In this document: piece by piece, positions 23,149-30,757 of the stretch
Layout: each line of letters begins with the position of its first letter
Numbering within the stretch: the stretch's first letter is position 1
Translations under genes and position numbers: made by a program
The notes under the pieces: generated by a model
Database searches by the model: none
Seen by the model: only the letters and a program-made list of their open reading frames with translations
What the model was told of the DNA's origin: nothing
NCBI GenBank assembly: GCA_900471525.1
Contig: UCEZ01000029.1
Location: 1 to 64,000 of the forward strand
Length of the DNA: 64,000 nucleotides
Direction: 5' to 3'
Source of the DNA: Hyphomicrobiales bacterium
Lineage (GTDB): Bacteria > Pseudomonadota > Alphaproteobacteria > Rhizobiales > Rhizobiaceae

Positions 23149-23880
23149 TCAGGCGCAGCAGGATTGCGCTTGGGGTGTGTCCTCATATTCGTCATGACGC
23201 TTCACGAAGCTCAATGTTGACGTCTCATTGCGGCCTTTTGGTGCCCGGTCGAGGATCATCAGCGTGGTGAGAATTTCCTCGCCGCCGCGGGCGTAGTCCG
23301 AATAGGTGTGATAGACATTGCCGGCCTCGTCGCGGATGAAGGCGCTCATGCCCGGCAGTTCGTCATTGGCCTCATCGCCCGATATTTCGCGGAAATTGTA
23401 GAAGACCTTGCCGCTTTCCAGTTCCTCCTTGGTGAAGGAGACATGGTAGTCGAAATTGAAATCGCTACCGAAGGACGACACCCAGGGGAATTTCCAGCCC
23501 ATGCGCTTCTTGTAGGCTTCGATCTTGTCGAGCGGCGCGCGGGAGACGCAGACATAGGTCACGTCGTGATTGTTGAGATGGGCCAGTGTGCCGTCGATGT
23601 GGTCGGCAAGGAAGGAGCAGCCCGGGCAGCCGGCCTCCCAGTCGGGGCCGAACATGAAATGGTAGATCATCAGCTGGCTGCGGCCGTCGAACAGATCGGC
23701 CAATGTCCTTTTCCCCGCCGGCGTGTCGAAGGTGTAGGTCTTGTCGACCTTGACCCACGGCATCTTCTGACGTTCGGCGCGGATCTTGTCGCGCAGTTTC
23801 GTCTCTTCCTTTTCGGTGGCGAGCAGCGCCCTGCGGGCTTCGAGCCACTCCTGGCGGGATACAACCGGATTGCTCAACAT
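23149..23880 (-). CDS. DUF899 thioredoxin-fold protein
   Basis: A 243-residue DUF899 protein with a thioredoxin-like fold. The CPGC motif in DWEAGCPGCSFLADHIDG stands where thioredoxins have CxxC. The C-terminus ends in Cys-Cys-Ala. The start at ATG 23880 (MLSNPVVSRQEWLEARRA) has a strong AGGAGGAAGG ribosome-binding site. The longer frame would run across the palindromic operator of the divergent marR gene, so it is rejected. It is first in a minus-strand group with DUF1579 and VOC genes, and is probably controlled by the adjacent MarR protein. It may be a redox enzyme, but the reaction is unknown. Confidence 0.83.
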   Translation of the reverse strand: MLSNPVVSRQEWLEARRALLATEKEETKLRDKIRAERQKMPWVKVDKTYTFDTPAGKRTLADLFDGRSQLMIYHFMFGPDWEAGCPGCSFLADHIDGTLAHLNNHDVTYVCVSRAPLDKIEAYKKRMGWKFPWVSSFGSDFNFDYHVSFTKEELESGKVFYNFREISGDEANDELPGMSAFIRDEAGNVYHTYSDYARGGEEILTTLMILDRAPKGRNETSTLSFVKRHDEYEDTPQAQSCCA

Positions 23881-23917
23881 CGTTCCTTCCTCCTCAGAAA
23901 ATCGCGTTTCGTTCCGC

Positions 23918-23946
23918 TTGACTAAATACGTTGATATCAACATTAT
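23918..23946 (+). promoter_or_regulatory. marR promoter with palindromic operator
   Basis: TTGACT (23918-23923), a 17-base spacer and CATTAT (23941-23946) form a plausible sigma-70 promoter for the plus-strand marR gene. The perfect 12-bp palindrome GTTGATATCAAC (23930-23941) fills most of the spacer. Transcription would start at about 23953, the A of the marR ATG, so the mRNA is probably leaderless. No Shine-Dalgarno sequence precedes that ATG. The palindrome is also 50 bases from the divergent DUF899 start, so one site could control both directions. Confidence 0.6.
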
Positions 23947-23952
23947 TGCGGC

Positions 23953-24399
23953 ATGTCAAAGCCTGTTGTGATTCCTTTCGAGACAACCCTTCATGTGCGC
24001 GACACATGCCTGTGCCTTCATGTGCAGCGTGCGGCGCGGGCGCTGGCGCGGAAGTTCGACGAGGCGTTGAGGCCACTCGAGCTGACAAACGGACAGTTTT
24101 CGCTGCTGATGTCGCTCAACCGTCCGGAGCCGCCGGGCATGGGGCCTGTCGCGCACCTGCTTGCCATGGACCGGACCACACTGACGGCGGCGCTGAAGCC
24201 GCTCGAAAAACGAGGGCTTCTGGAAACAATGACCGATGCCAAAGATCGCCGGCTGCGGCGGATGCGATTGACGCCGGCAGGGCACGCCCTACTTTCCCGG
24301 GCGATGCCGATCTGGACGAGTACCCATGCGGACGTCGATGACGCGCTGGGTGAAGGCCGGCCGGACCGGTTGCGTTCGGACCTGCTGGCGCTTGCCTGA
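23953..24399 (+). CDS. MarR-family transcriptional regulator
   Basis: A 148-residue winged-helix repressor. The helix-turn-helix and wing regions read GPVAHLLAMDRTTLTAALKP and LEKRGLLETMTDAKDRRLRR. A Cys pair near the N-terminus (DTCLCLHVQ) is typical of thiol-reactive members, hinting at redox or electrophile sensing. It is divergent from the DUF899-DUF1579-VOC group, with a perfect palindrome between them. The ATG at 23953 has no ribosome-binding site and likely begins a leaderless transcript. A VOC gene follows 62 bases downstream on the same strand. Confidence 0.87.
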   Translation: MSKPVVIPFETTLHVRDTCLCLHVQRAARALARKFDEALRPLELTNGQFSLLMSLNRPEPPGMGPVAHLLAMDRTTLTAALKPLEKRGLLETMTDAKDRRLRRMRLTPAGHALLSRAMPIWTSTHADVDDALGEGRPDRLRSDLLALA

Positions 24400-24461
24400 A
24401 GGCCATTTTCCTGTTCGCCGGAGGAAGCGGACAATCCCCACAACCAAAGAGGAGACGGCGA

Positions 24462-24860
24462 ATGAGGATGATTTTTGTGAACCTGCCGGTCAAGGACGTT
24501 TCGCGTTCGAAGGCATTTTTCGGCGGGCTGGGGTTCAGCTTCAACCCGGACTATTCGAGCGATGACACGCTCTGCATGATCGTCGAGGAAAACATCTTCG
24601 TCATGCTGATGCACGAGGCGCGCTTCAAGGAATTCATCATCGACGAGATCAGCGACACGAGCAAGGCAACGGAGGTGCTGACGGCGCTCTCCGCCGGCAG
24701 CCGCCAGGAGGTGGACGAGACGCTGGCCAAGGCATTGTCGCTCGGTGGCAAGGAATGGCGGCCGGTGATGGATTACGGCTTCATGTACGGCTGCAGTTTC
24801 CAGGATCCCGATGGCCATGTATGGGAATTGGCCTATATGGAGCCTCAGCAGGCGGGCTGA
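24462..24860 (+). CDS. VOC-family (glyoxalase-fold) protein
   Basis: A 132-residue single-module VOC protein, beginning MRMIFVNLPVKDVSRSKAFF and ending GCSFQDPDGHVWELAYMEP. Glyoxalase/extradiol-dioxygenase-superfamily members of this length are often annotated as lactoylglutathione-lyase-like, but active-site residues do not prove that. The ATG at 24462 has GAGGAG 8 bases upstream. It is co-directional with marR and followed by a clear terminator, so the two may form one transcript. Confidence 0.83.
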   Translation: MRMIFVNLPVKDVSRSKAFFGGLGFSFNPDYSSDDTLCMIVEENIFVMLMHEARFKEFIIDEISDTSKATEVLTALSAGSRQEVDETLAKALSLGGKEWRPVMDYGFMYGCSFQDPDGHVWELAYMEPQQAG

Positions 24861-24893
24861 TGTTTCTGGGTAGGTGAGGCAATTTTAAGGAAG

Positions 24894-24921
24894 GGGCGCC
24901 GACCTTGGTTGGCGCCCTTCT
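24894..24921 (+). terminator. Terminator after VOC gene
   Basis: GGGCGCC (24894-24900) pairs perfectly with GGCGCCC (24911-24917) across a 10-base loop, followed by TTCTGTTT. It lies 33 bases after the VOC stop codon on the plus strand. Confidence 0.75.
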
Positions 24922-25006
24922 GTTTGGTGGAAGTATCTCAGAATCCGTCATTTCCGCCCTTGTGGTCGAAAACCGACAAGCATACTGGGCGATGCAGGAG
25001 GCGGAG

Positions 25007-25525
25007 CTACCCCACCAAAGGGGCTTCCATGAAGATGAGATGGTTGCGCAATTCAGGATGTGCTTCGTAGTAGGGCGCGATCTCCTGGAATCCGAGAGAG
25101 CGATAGAGGCTTAGCGCCTCATCGTGGTTGCGGCCGGTATCCAGCCGCATGGAGGTGTAGCCCCGCTCAGCAGCCACGCGCACGATGTTCTCGGCGAGAC
25201 GGCGGCCCAGCCCTAAGCCTCGGCCCTCGGGGCTGATGAACATGCGCTTCATCTCGCATGTGTGTTCGTCGATCCGCTGCATCATCACACAGCCGACCAC
25301 CTTTCCGTTCAGGCGGGCAACAAGGATCTCTCCATCTGGAGCCGAGTGTATCCTCGGCAGGCTGTCCAGGAGTGCGGACCATTCTTCTGGCGTGTAGTAG
25401 CGATCGACGAACCAAGCGTTCTCGCCATAGCGCGACCGACACCAGTCGATGAAGCCGTTGCACAAGGCTCGAATGGCAGGGAAGTCGTCAGATCTGGCTG
25501 GGCCAATCTCCGAGTTCTGTTCCAC
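25007..25525 (-). CDS. GNAT-family N-acetyltransferase
   Basis: An acyl-CoA-dependent N-acetyltransferase. The acetyl-CoA loop reads MKRMFISPEGRGLGLGRRLA, with a preceding strand KVVGCVMMQR and a C-terminal LYRSLGFQEIAPYY. I place the start at a GTG at 25525 (VEQNSEIGPARSDDFPAIRA, about 172 residues), because the fold begins there. The frame extends to an ATG at 25672, but those 49 extra residues resemble no GNAT. Start confidence is only moderate. The substrate is unknown. It stands alone, with divergent or convergent neighbours. Confidence 0.8.
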   Translation of the reverse strand: MEQNSEIGPARSDDFPAIRALCNGFIDWCRSRYGENAWFVDRYYTPEEWSALLDSLPRIHSAPDGEILVARLNGKVVGCVMMQRIDEHTCEMKRMFISPEGRGLGLGRRLAENIVRVAAERGYTSMRLDTGRNHDEALSLYRSLGFQEIAPYYEAHPELRNHLIFMEAPLVG

Positions 25526-25901
25526 GTCTGCGCCCCCACTCACGAATGCTGCATCGGCAAAGCGGGCGCTCCTTCCCGAGTTCCATAGACGCCGAAAAGG
25601 AAACCGCAGTCGAGTCGGGCTCAAGCAATCAGCCGCTGGGAATTCGGAAATTTTCCTGCCCAGTGCCTCCATCGAACTTCGTGGATTCTGCTCAAGCCAT
25701 AATCAACTGTAGTCAAAAAAGGTCTTGTTGACAATCTGCCAGCGCCCTCCGATGAAAGCGTGTGACAACTTCGATCGCAATCGAAAATATCAACCGCTTA
25801 TTAGTACAGACGTCATCAATCCAACGAACGTGTAATTCTTAAACGCAGCTACTCTATCCCGCGAGCGAAGCATCGTTATTCAAAATCCGCACCAAAGCCA
25901 C

Positions 25902-26357
25902 TTAGCCTTTCGGGCGGGCGAGGCTGTCCAGAACCCGGGCCAGGGTAGTTGTCGTGGCGCGCAGATCATCGGCTCCGATCTCGGCGCCGAGCGTGTCGGC
26001 CCAGGCGGCCTGGCGGATCTGGATGTCGTGCAACGCCGCTTCGCCCGCCTGCGTCAGCATGAGCAGCTTTGCCCGCTGATGCGCCGGGTTTTCCTCGTAT
26101 CGCACCAGTCCCTCTGTTTCCAGAATATCGGCAATGCGCTGGACACCCTGACGCGCAAGACCGAGAACGCGGCCGATGTCGGCGACCGACATGGTGGCGT
26201 GACTCGCCGCCGCCAAGACCTGCCAGCGGGCGCTGGTCTGGCCGGAAGGTTTTGCAAGCGCGTCGCCTGCGGCGTTCAGATGGGCCGCAAGCCGGATGAC
26301 GGAGATGGAAAAGCTGGCGAAGGCGTCGCCAGCAGCGGTTCGATCTGGTTTTTTCAT
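25902..26357 (-). CDS. MarR-family transcriptional regulator
   Basis: A 151-residue winged-helix regulator with HTH segment MSVADIGRVLGLARQGVQRI and wing LVRYEENPAHQRAKLLMLT. It is divergent from a GFA-family gene starting at 26442. The 84-base spacer contains two dyads sharing TGACAA-N4-TTGTCA, one of which ends 3 bases from this gene's ATG. The gene is therefore probably autoregulated and also controls the GFA gene. No Shine-Dalgarno sequence is seen before the ATG. The inducer is unknown. Confidence 0.88.
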   Translation of the reverse strand: MKKPDRTAAGDAFASFSISVIRLAAHLNAAGDALAKPSGQTSARWQVLAAASHATMSVADIGRVLGLARQGVQRIADILETEGLVRYEENPAHQRAKLLMLTQAGEAALHDIQIRQAAWADTLGAEIGADDLRATTTTLARVLDSLARPKG

Positions 26358-26359
26358 AT

Positions 26360-26412
26360 TGACAACATATTGTCATTCTGTAAGATGCGAATATGACAAT
26401 AAGTTGTCATAT
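26360..26412. promoter_or_regulatory. Paired MarR operators
   Basis: Dyad 1 is TGACAA (26360-26365), CATA, TTGTCA (26370-26375). Dyad 2 has perfect 9-bp arms ATATGACAA (26391-26399) and TTGTCATAT (26404-26412) around TAAG. Both share the core TGACAA-N4-TTGTCA. Their centres are about 34 bases apart, between divergent marR and GFA genes. This is the classic layout for a MarR protein repressing itself and its neighbour. Confidence 0.75.
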
Positions 26413-26441
26413 TGTGGCGCGTCAGGCAAGGGAGAACCGGG

Positions 26442-26846
26442 ATGAAAATGACCTACAAGGGAAGCTGCCATTGCGGCAAGGTTCGGTTCGAGGCTGATAT
26501 CGACCTGGACGCCGGAACGGGCAAGTGCAATTGCTCGATCTGCACCAAGCGGCGCGCCTGGGGCGTGGTTATCAAGCCCGAGGATTTCCGACTGCTGGCA
26601 GGTGCGGATGAAATGACCGATTACCAGTTCGGCACGATGAGTGGCCATCATCGTTTCTGCCGCACCTGCGGCATCGAGCCCTTCAGCGACGGTTATGTCG
26701 AGCAGATCGGCGGCGCCTTCGTCTCCATCAATCTCGCGAGCCTCGACGATCTCGATCCATCCGTGCTCGCCGAGGCGCCGGTGACCTATTCCGATGGCCG
26801 CAACAATGCCTGGTGGAATACGCCGGCGGAGACGCGGCATTTATAA
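26442..26846 (+). CDS. GFA/CENP-V-family zinc protein
   Basis: A 134-residue member of the glutathione-dependent formaldehyde-activating-like family. Zinc ligands are visible as GSCHCGKVRFEA, then KCNCSICTKRRAW, then HHRFCRTCGIEPF. The family name is historical; most members have no proven formaldehyde role, and small-molecule thiol adducts are the usual guess. The ATG at 26442 (MKMTYKGSCHCG) follows GGGAGAACCGGG. The frame opens 30 bases earlier inside the operator, so the later start is preferred. It is probably repressed by the divergent MarR protein. Confidence 0.88.
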   Translation: MKMTYKGSCHCGKVRFEADIDLDAGTGKCNCSICTKRRAWGVVIKPEDFRLLAGADEMTDYQFGTMSGHHRFCRTCGIEPFSDGYVEQIGGAFVSINLASLDDLDPSVLAEAPVTYSDGRNNAWWNTPAETRHL

Positions 26847-26881
26847 GCCGGCCTGCGCCAGCACTCTTCAGGAGTGCTTCG

Positions 26882-27310
26882 TCAAACCTTCTGGAATTCC
26901 AGGTGATAGGTCACGTCCTGACCTGTCACGGGATCGATACCCGGCGCACCGCTGATGACCAGCTTGTCGCCTTCGATCGTATAGGGACGGACCTGATCTG
27001 TTATTCCCCAGGCCGGATTCCAGCTTGCATCGACGTGGTGGATGACCCTGCCATCCTCAAGCGTGTAGGAGCCCGCATAGGCCAGCATGGAATCGAAAAG
27101 AGCAATCTTTTCATCATCCGCCGGTGTCGCTCCCCTCAGCGCGGGCCTATGCCTGTTCACGACCAGCGCCATCATGCGGCCATCCGCGTGATAGCAGATA
27201 TATCCGATGGGATCGGCGCCCATGGCGTCTGTCACTTCGCCTGACGCGACAAATTTTCGCTTCCAGGAGAGCATACGCCAGGTTCCAAGCAGTGCGGCAG
27301 CGTTTGTCAT
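26882..27310 (-). CDS. Lipocalin-like domain protein
   Basis: A 142-residue protein of the lipocalin-like family. The typical first strand is LLGTWRMLSWKRK, followed by GYICYHADGRMMALVVNRHR and a repeated beta pattern ending DVTYHLEFQKV. No signal peptide is seen with the start at ATG 27310; the 37 residues upstream in frame do not fit the family. The ligand and function are unknown. It converges with the GFA gene, with a 35-base gap. Confidence 0.75.
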   Translation of the reverse strand: MTNAAALLGTWRMLSWKRKFVASGEVTDAMGADPIGYICYHADGRMMALVVNRHRPALRGATPADDEKIALFDSMLAYAGSYTLEDGRVIHHVDASWNPAWGITDQVRPYTIEGDKLVISGAPGIDPVTGQDVTYHLEFQKV

Positions 27311-27484
27311 AAGCCCCCCAAAGTCACTTTCCGGGAAGACCAAAACATAGCAGACGGTGCGCCGTTCAGGCCAGCGCCCGAGAAGCAAGGAATCCTTGGG
27401 TAGCGACCAGGCGAACTTCAAGTGAAACCGCCGTTATGGCGATTTCATTTTTGAGTTGAGCTGGGACGGAAGATCGAATTTTCC

Positions 27485-29326
27485 TCAGAGTTCGCCCAAA
27501 TCACGCACCGCGCCGCGGTCGGCGGAGGTGGCAAAGGCGGCGTAGGCTTTCAGCGCGGTCGTCACCTTGCGCTTGCGCTGTTCGACCGGCTTCCAGCCCT
27601 TGGCGTCCTGTTCGGCGCGGCGGGCGGCGATTTCGGCCTCGTCGACGCGCAGCGAAATCGTCCGGTTAGGGATGTCGATATCGATCATGTCGCCTTCGCG
27701 CACGATGCCGATCAGGCCGCCATTGGCGGCTTCCGGCGAGACGTGGCCGATGGAAAGGCCCGACGTGCCGCCCGAGAAGCGACCGTCGGTGATCAGCGCG
27801 CAGGCTTTGCCGAGACCCTTCGATTTCAGGTAGCTGGTCGGATAGAGCATTTCCTGCATGCCTGGACCGCCTTTCGGGCCCTCGTAGCGGATGACGACGA
27901 CGTCGCCGGCCTTGACCTCGTTGGCAAGGATCGCCTTGACGGAGGAATCCTGGCTTTCGAAGACGCGCGCGGGGCCGGAGAACTTCAGGATCGATTCATC
28001 GACGCCGGCCGTTTTCACAATGCAGCCGTTGAGCGCGATATTGCCCTTGAGGACTGCCAGGCCGCCATCCTTGGAGAATGGGTGCTGGGCATCGCGGATA
28101 ACGCCCTTTTCGCGGTCGAGATCGAGTTCCTTCCAGCGGGCGCTCTGGCTGAAGGCGACCTGCGTCGGCACGCCGCCGGGCGCCGCGCTGAACAGTTCAA
28201 GCGCTGCCGGATTGTCGGTGACGGAAATGTCCCATTGCGAAAGCGCGTCGCCGAGGGTCTTTGCATGCACGGTCGGCAGATCGGCGTTCAACAGGCCGGC
28301 GCGGTTCAGTTCGCCGAGGATTGCCATGATGCCGCCGGCGCGGTGCACGTCTTCCATATGCACATCGGCCTTGGCGGGCGCGACCTTGGAGAGGCACGGA
28401 ACCTTGCGCGACAGGCGGTCGATGTCATCCATGGTGAAATCGACCTCGCCCTCGTGGGCGGCCGCCAGAATGTGCAGAACCGTATTGGTCGAGCCGCCCA
28501 TGGCGATATCGAGCGCCATGGCGTTTTCGAACGCGCCCTTACTGGCGATGGTGCGCGGCAGCGCCGTAACATCTTCGGCTTCGTAGTAGCGCTTGGCCAG
28601 CGAGACGATGTTGCGGCCGGCCTGCAGGAACAGCTTTTCGCGGTCCGAATGGGTTGCAAGCGTCGAGCCGTTGCCGGGCAGGGACAGGCCGAGCGCTTCG
28701 GTCAGACAGTTCATCGAATTGGCCGTGAACATGCCGGAGCAGGAGCCACAGGTCGGGCAGGCGGAACGTTCGATGGTCTTGACGTCCTCGTCCGACATAT
28801 TTTCGTCGGCGGCGGCGACCATGGCGTCGACCAGATCGAGCGCGTGGATTTTGCCGTCGGACAGCAGCACCTTGCCGGCTTCCATCGGGCCGCCGGAGAC
28901 GAAGATCGTCGGGATGTTGAGACGCAGCGACGCCATCAGCATGCCGGGGGTGATCTTGTCGCAGTTGGAAATGCAGACCATGGCGTCGGCGCAGTGAGCG
29001 TTGACCATGTATTCGACGCTATCGGCGATCAGTTCGCGCGACGGCAGCGAATAGAGCATGCCGTCATGGCCCATGGCGATGCCGTCATCGACGGCGATCG
29101 TGTTGAATTCCTTGGCGACGCCGCCGTTCGCCTCGATCTCGCGCGCCACCAACTGGCCCAAGTCCTTCAGGTGGACGTGGCCGGGCACGAACTGGGTGAA
29201 CGAGTTCACCACCGCAATAATCGGCTTGCCGAAATCGCTGTCCTTCATGCCCGTCGCGCGCCAGAGGCCGCGAGCGCCGGCCATGTTGCGGCCGTGGGTG
29301 GTGGTGCGGGAGCGATAGGCGGGCAT
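27485..29326 (-). CDS. ilvD: Dihydroxy-acid dehydratase
   Basis: Iron-sulphur enzyme of branched-chain amino-acid and pantothenate synthesis. It dehydrates 2,3-dihydroxy-isovalerate and 2,3-dihydroxy-3-methylvalerate to the keto acids. At 613 residues it has the usual length. Cluster and Mg ligands lie in [20 protein letters not shown] (first 20 residues of the motif), [20 protein letters not shown] and [19 protein letters not shown]. The whole protein is collinear with IlvD rather than the sugar-acid dehydratases Edd or AraC-type. The ATG at 29326 follows AAGGAAG. It appears to be a single-gene unit. Confidence 0.96.
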   Translation of the reverse strand: MPAYRSRTTTHGRNMAGARGLWRATGMKDSDFGKPIIAVVNSFTQFVPGHVHLKDLGQLVAREIEANGGVAKEFNTIAVDDGIAMGHDGMLYSLPSRELIADSVEYMVNAHCADAMVCISNCDKITPGMLMASLRLNIPTIFVSGGPMEAGKVLLSDGKIHALDLVDAMVAAADENMSDEDVKTIERSACPTCGSCSGMFTANSMNCLTEALGLSLPGNGSTLATHSDREKLFLQAGRNIVSLAKRYYEAEDVTALPRTIASKGAFENAMALDIAMGGSTNTVLHILAAAHEGEVDFTMDDIDRLSRKVPCLSKVAPAKADVHMEDVHRAGGIMAILGELNRAGLLNADLPTVHAKTLGDALSQWDISVTDNPAALELFSAAPGGVPTQVAFSQSARWKELDLDREKGVIRDAQHPFSKDGGLAVLKGNIALNGCIVKTAGVDESILKFSGPARVFESQDSSVKAILANEVKAGDVVVIRYEGPKGGPGMQEMLYPTSYLKSKGLGKACALITDGRFSGGTSGLSIGHVSPEAANGGLIGIVREGDMIDIDIPNRTISLRVDEAEIAARRAEQDAKGWKPVEQRKRKVTTALKAYAAFATSADRGAVRDLGEL

Positions 29327-29734
29327 GGACGTCTTCCTTGAACGTTAGGACCGGGTGACGGCAGATATGGGGAGCAAAGCTTCCAATTGCAGCGGTTCCT
29401 ATCGCAAAACTGCGCCCGCGTCACGATTTTCGTAACAATCTTTCGTGTTTTTTCAGCGGCGAAGCATTGCGTCAGCCTTGCGAAGGGGATTGCGCGAAAA
29501 GCGAAGTGCTTGCGGCAGATGGCCGGGCTCGCCGTTGAAGCTGTGCATCGGAATTTACGCGCGCTCGCGTCGCGGCAGGCGCCGAATGCGATTCCGCGCC
29601 AACCTTTTGATTTTCATGAAGGGTTGATGACAAATCTCTCCCCCATTTGGGGGATGCGCGATCAGGCGTTTCATTCTCTATTGGCGGCGCTGGACACTTT
29701 GCAACCCAGCAATTTCATCACGTAAACATTCTTC
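29327..29734. other. Intergenic region upstream of ilvD
   Basis: These 408 bases separate ilvD from the next minus-strand gene. They must contain the ilvD promoter. A plus-strand open frame near 29387-29725 has no recognisable family, no ribosome-binding site and atypical composition, so I do not call it a gene. No attenuator-type leader peptide rich in branched-chain residues was recognised. Confidence 0.5.
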
Positions 29735-29766
29735 AAACCCCCTCTCCGGCAACGGGGAGGGGTTTT
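29735..29766 (-). terminator. Hairpin after small hypothetical gene
   Basis: AAACCCCCTCTCC (29735-29747) pairs with GGGGAGGGGTTT (29754-29765) with one bulge. The plus strand ends in TTTT, while the minus strand continues GAAG after its UUU. It lies 5 bases past the stop of the 62-residue gene and could end transcription in both directions. Confidence 0.6.
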
Positions 29767-29770
29767 CATT

Positions 29771-29959
29771 CTACACCAGCGGACTTTTGCGACGCGCGAG
29801 GTAGTCCCTGTTCAACACATCCATGATGTCCCGGGCATCGTCCTCCTCGAGCCCGGTCAGGTCTTTTCCGTCCGATGCCGCAGGCAGGCGGGTGATGACG
29901 TCAAGAACGGTCCAGGTGCCGTTCTTTTCCTGCCGGAGGCTGTAGCGAGGTTCGTTCAC
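29771..29959 (-). CDS. Small conserved-type hypothetical protein, 62 aa
   Basis: A 62-residue polar protein starting at GTG 29959 with GAAGGA upstream. It reads as a small folded domain: a beta-like start (PRYSLRQEKNGTWTVLDVIT) followed by an acidic helix (LTGLEEDDARDIMDVLNRDY) and a basic tail. I recognise no named family. Similar short proteins occur as hypotheticals in Rhizobiaceae. It sits at the end of the Dha operon, 81 bases after the last dhaL, followed by a hairpin. The coding call rests on composition and spacing, so confidence is moderate. Confidence 0.6.
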   Translation of the reverse strand: MNEPRYSLRQEKNGTWTVLDVITRLPAASDGKDLTGLEEDDARDIMDVLNRDYLARRKSPLV

Positions 29960-30040
29960 GCGTGGTTACATCCTTCTTTCAGCTGGCCGATGCCGAAATG
30001 CCGGCCGTCTCCGTTGATGTGATGATTATCGACCATGTCT

Positions 30041-30700
30041 TCAATGGGCTTCCTGTCCGCTCGATTGAAGCGCTTCGGCCATCACCCGGATCAAGAGGCC
30101 AGCTGACGCGGCTCCGGGGTCTATATGGCCGAGAGATCGCTCACGAACCCTCGCGGCACGTCCCTTCGTTGCGATCATCGAGCGGGTGGCGGCTGCACCA
30201 TTCTCCGCCGCCGCAACGACGTCGTGCCAGAAGGCGTCCCTCGTTTTGTTCTCCGCAAGCGCATTTGCGGCGGCGTCGGCAGCCGGAAGCCAGACATCGA
30301 GCATTGTCTTGTCGCCGCGCTGCCCCTTGCCGCGCTCGCGGATGCCGGTGGATATGGCTTCGATCATATCGGCGCAGGCGGCGAGATCGAGCGTCGTACG
30401 GTCCGCAAGTGTCTTCGCTGCGCGGCGAAAGCCGGTTGCGTAGAGGGGGCCGGTTGACGCCCCGACGGCGTTGAGGAAGCCGGTGGCTGCCGTCGACATC
30501 ACGTCCGAGAGGCTTGCCTGGTCGAGATCGAGCTTTGACAGCTCAGCATTGATGGCAAGAAAGCCGATCGACATGGTGATCCCGTGGTCGCCATCGCCGA
30601 TGGCACCGTCGAGTTCCGACAGGTGATCCTTTTCGGATTCGATCATCTGCGACATCATTTGAAACATCTTGGCCATGCTGCGCGCCGCGCTTTTTGACAT
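30041..30700 (-). CDS. dhaL: Dihydroxyacetone kinase subunit DhaL (copy 2)
   Basis: A 219-residue nucleotide-binding subunit that phosphorylates dihydroxyacetone or a related ketose held by DhaK. The three Mg-binding aspartates are D31, D36 and D38 in DGAIGDGDHG, and a glycine-rich lid region (GASTGPLYATGF) is present. The ATG at 30700 follows GGGAGGA. It is the last kinase gene of the operon, 57 bases after the SorC-DhaK fusion, which is its likely DhaK partner. No DhaM phosphotransfer protein is encoded in the window, so ATP rather than phosphoenolpyruvate is the expected donor. Confidence 0.92.
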   Translation of the reverse strand: MSKSAARSMAKMFQMMSQMIESEKDHLSELDGAIGDGDHGITMSIGFLAINAELSKLDLDQASLSDVMSTAATGFLNAVGASTGPLYATGFRRAAKTLADRTTLDLAACADMIEAISTGIRERGKGQRGDKTMLDVWLPAADAAANALAENKTRDAFWHDVVAAAENGAAATRSMIATKGRAARVRERSLGHIDPGAASAGLLIRVMAEALQSSGQEAH

Positions 30701-30757
30701 GGTATTCCTCCCAGTGCCTCACAAAGCCCGGCGATCCTCCACCGGACCGCCGGCATG

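Noticed and set aside
21314..24860. VOC genes as fosfomycin or bleomycin resistance determinants
   Set aside because: Sequence patterns do not match FosA/FosX or Ble closely enough; only the fold can be supported.
29387..29725. Possible 112-residue plus-strand protein upstream of ilvD
   Set aside because: No family, no ribosome-binding site, and amino-acid make-up unlike the neighbours.
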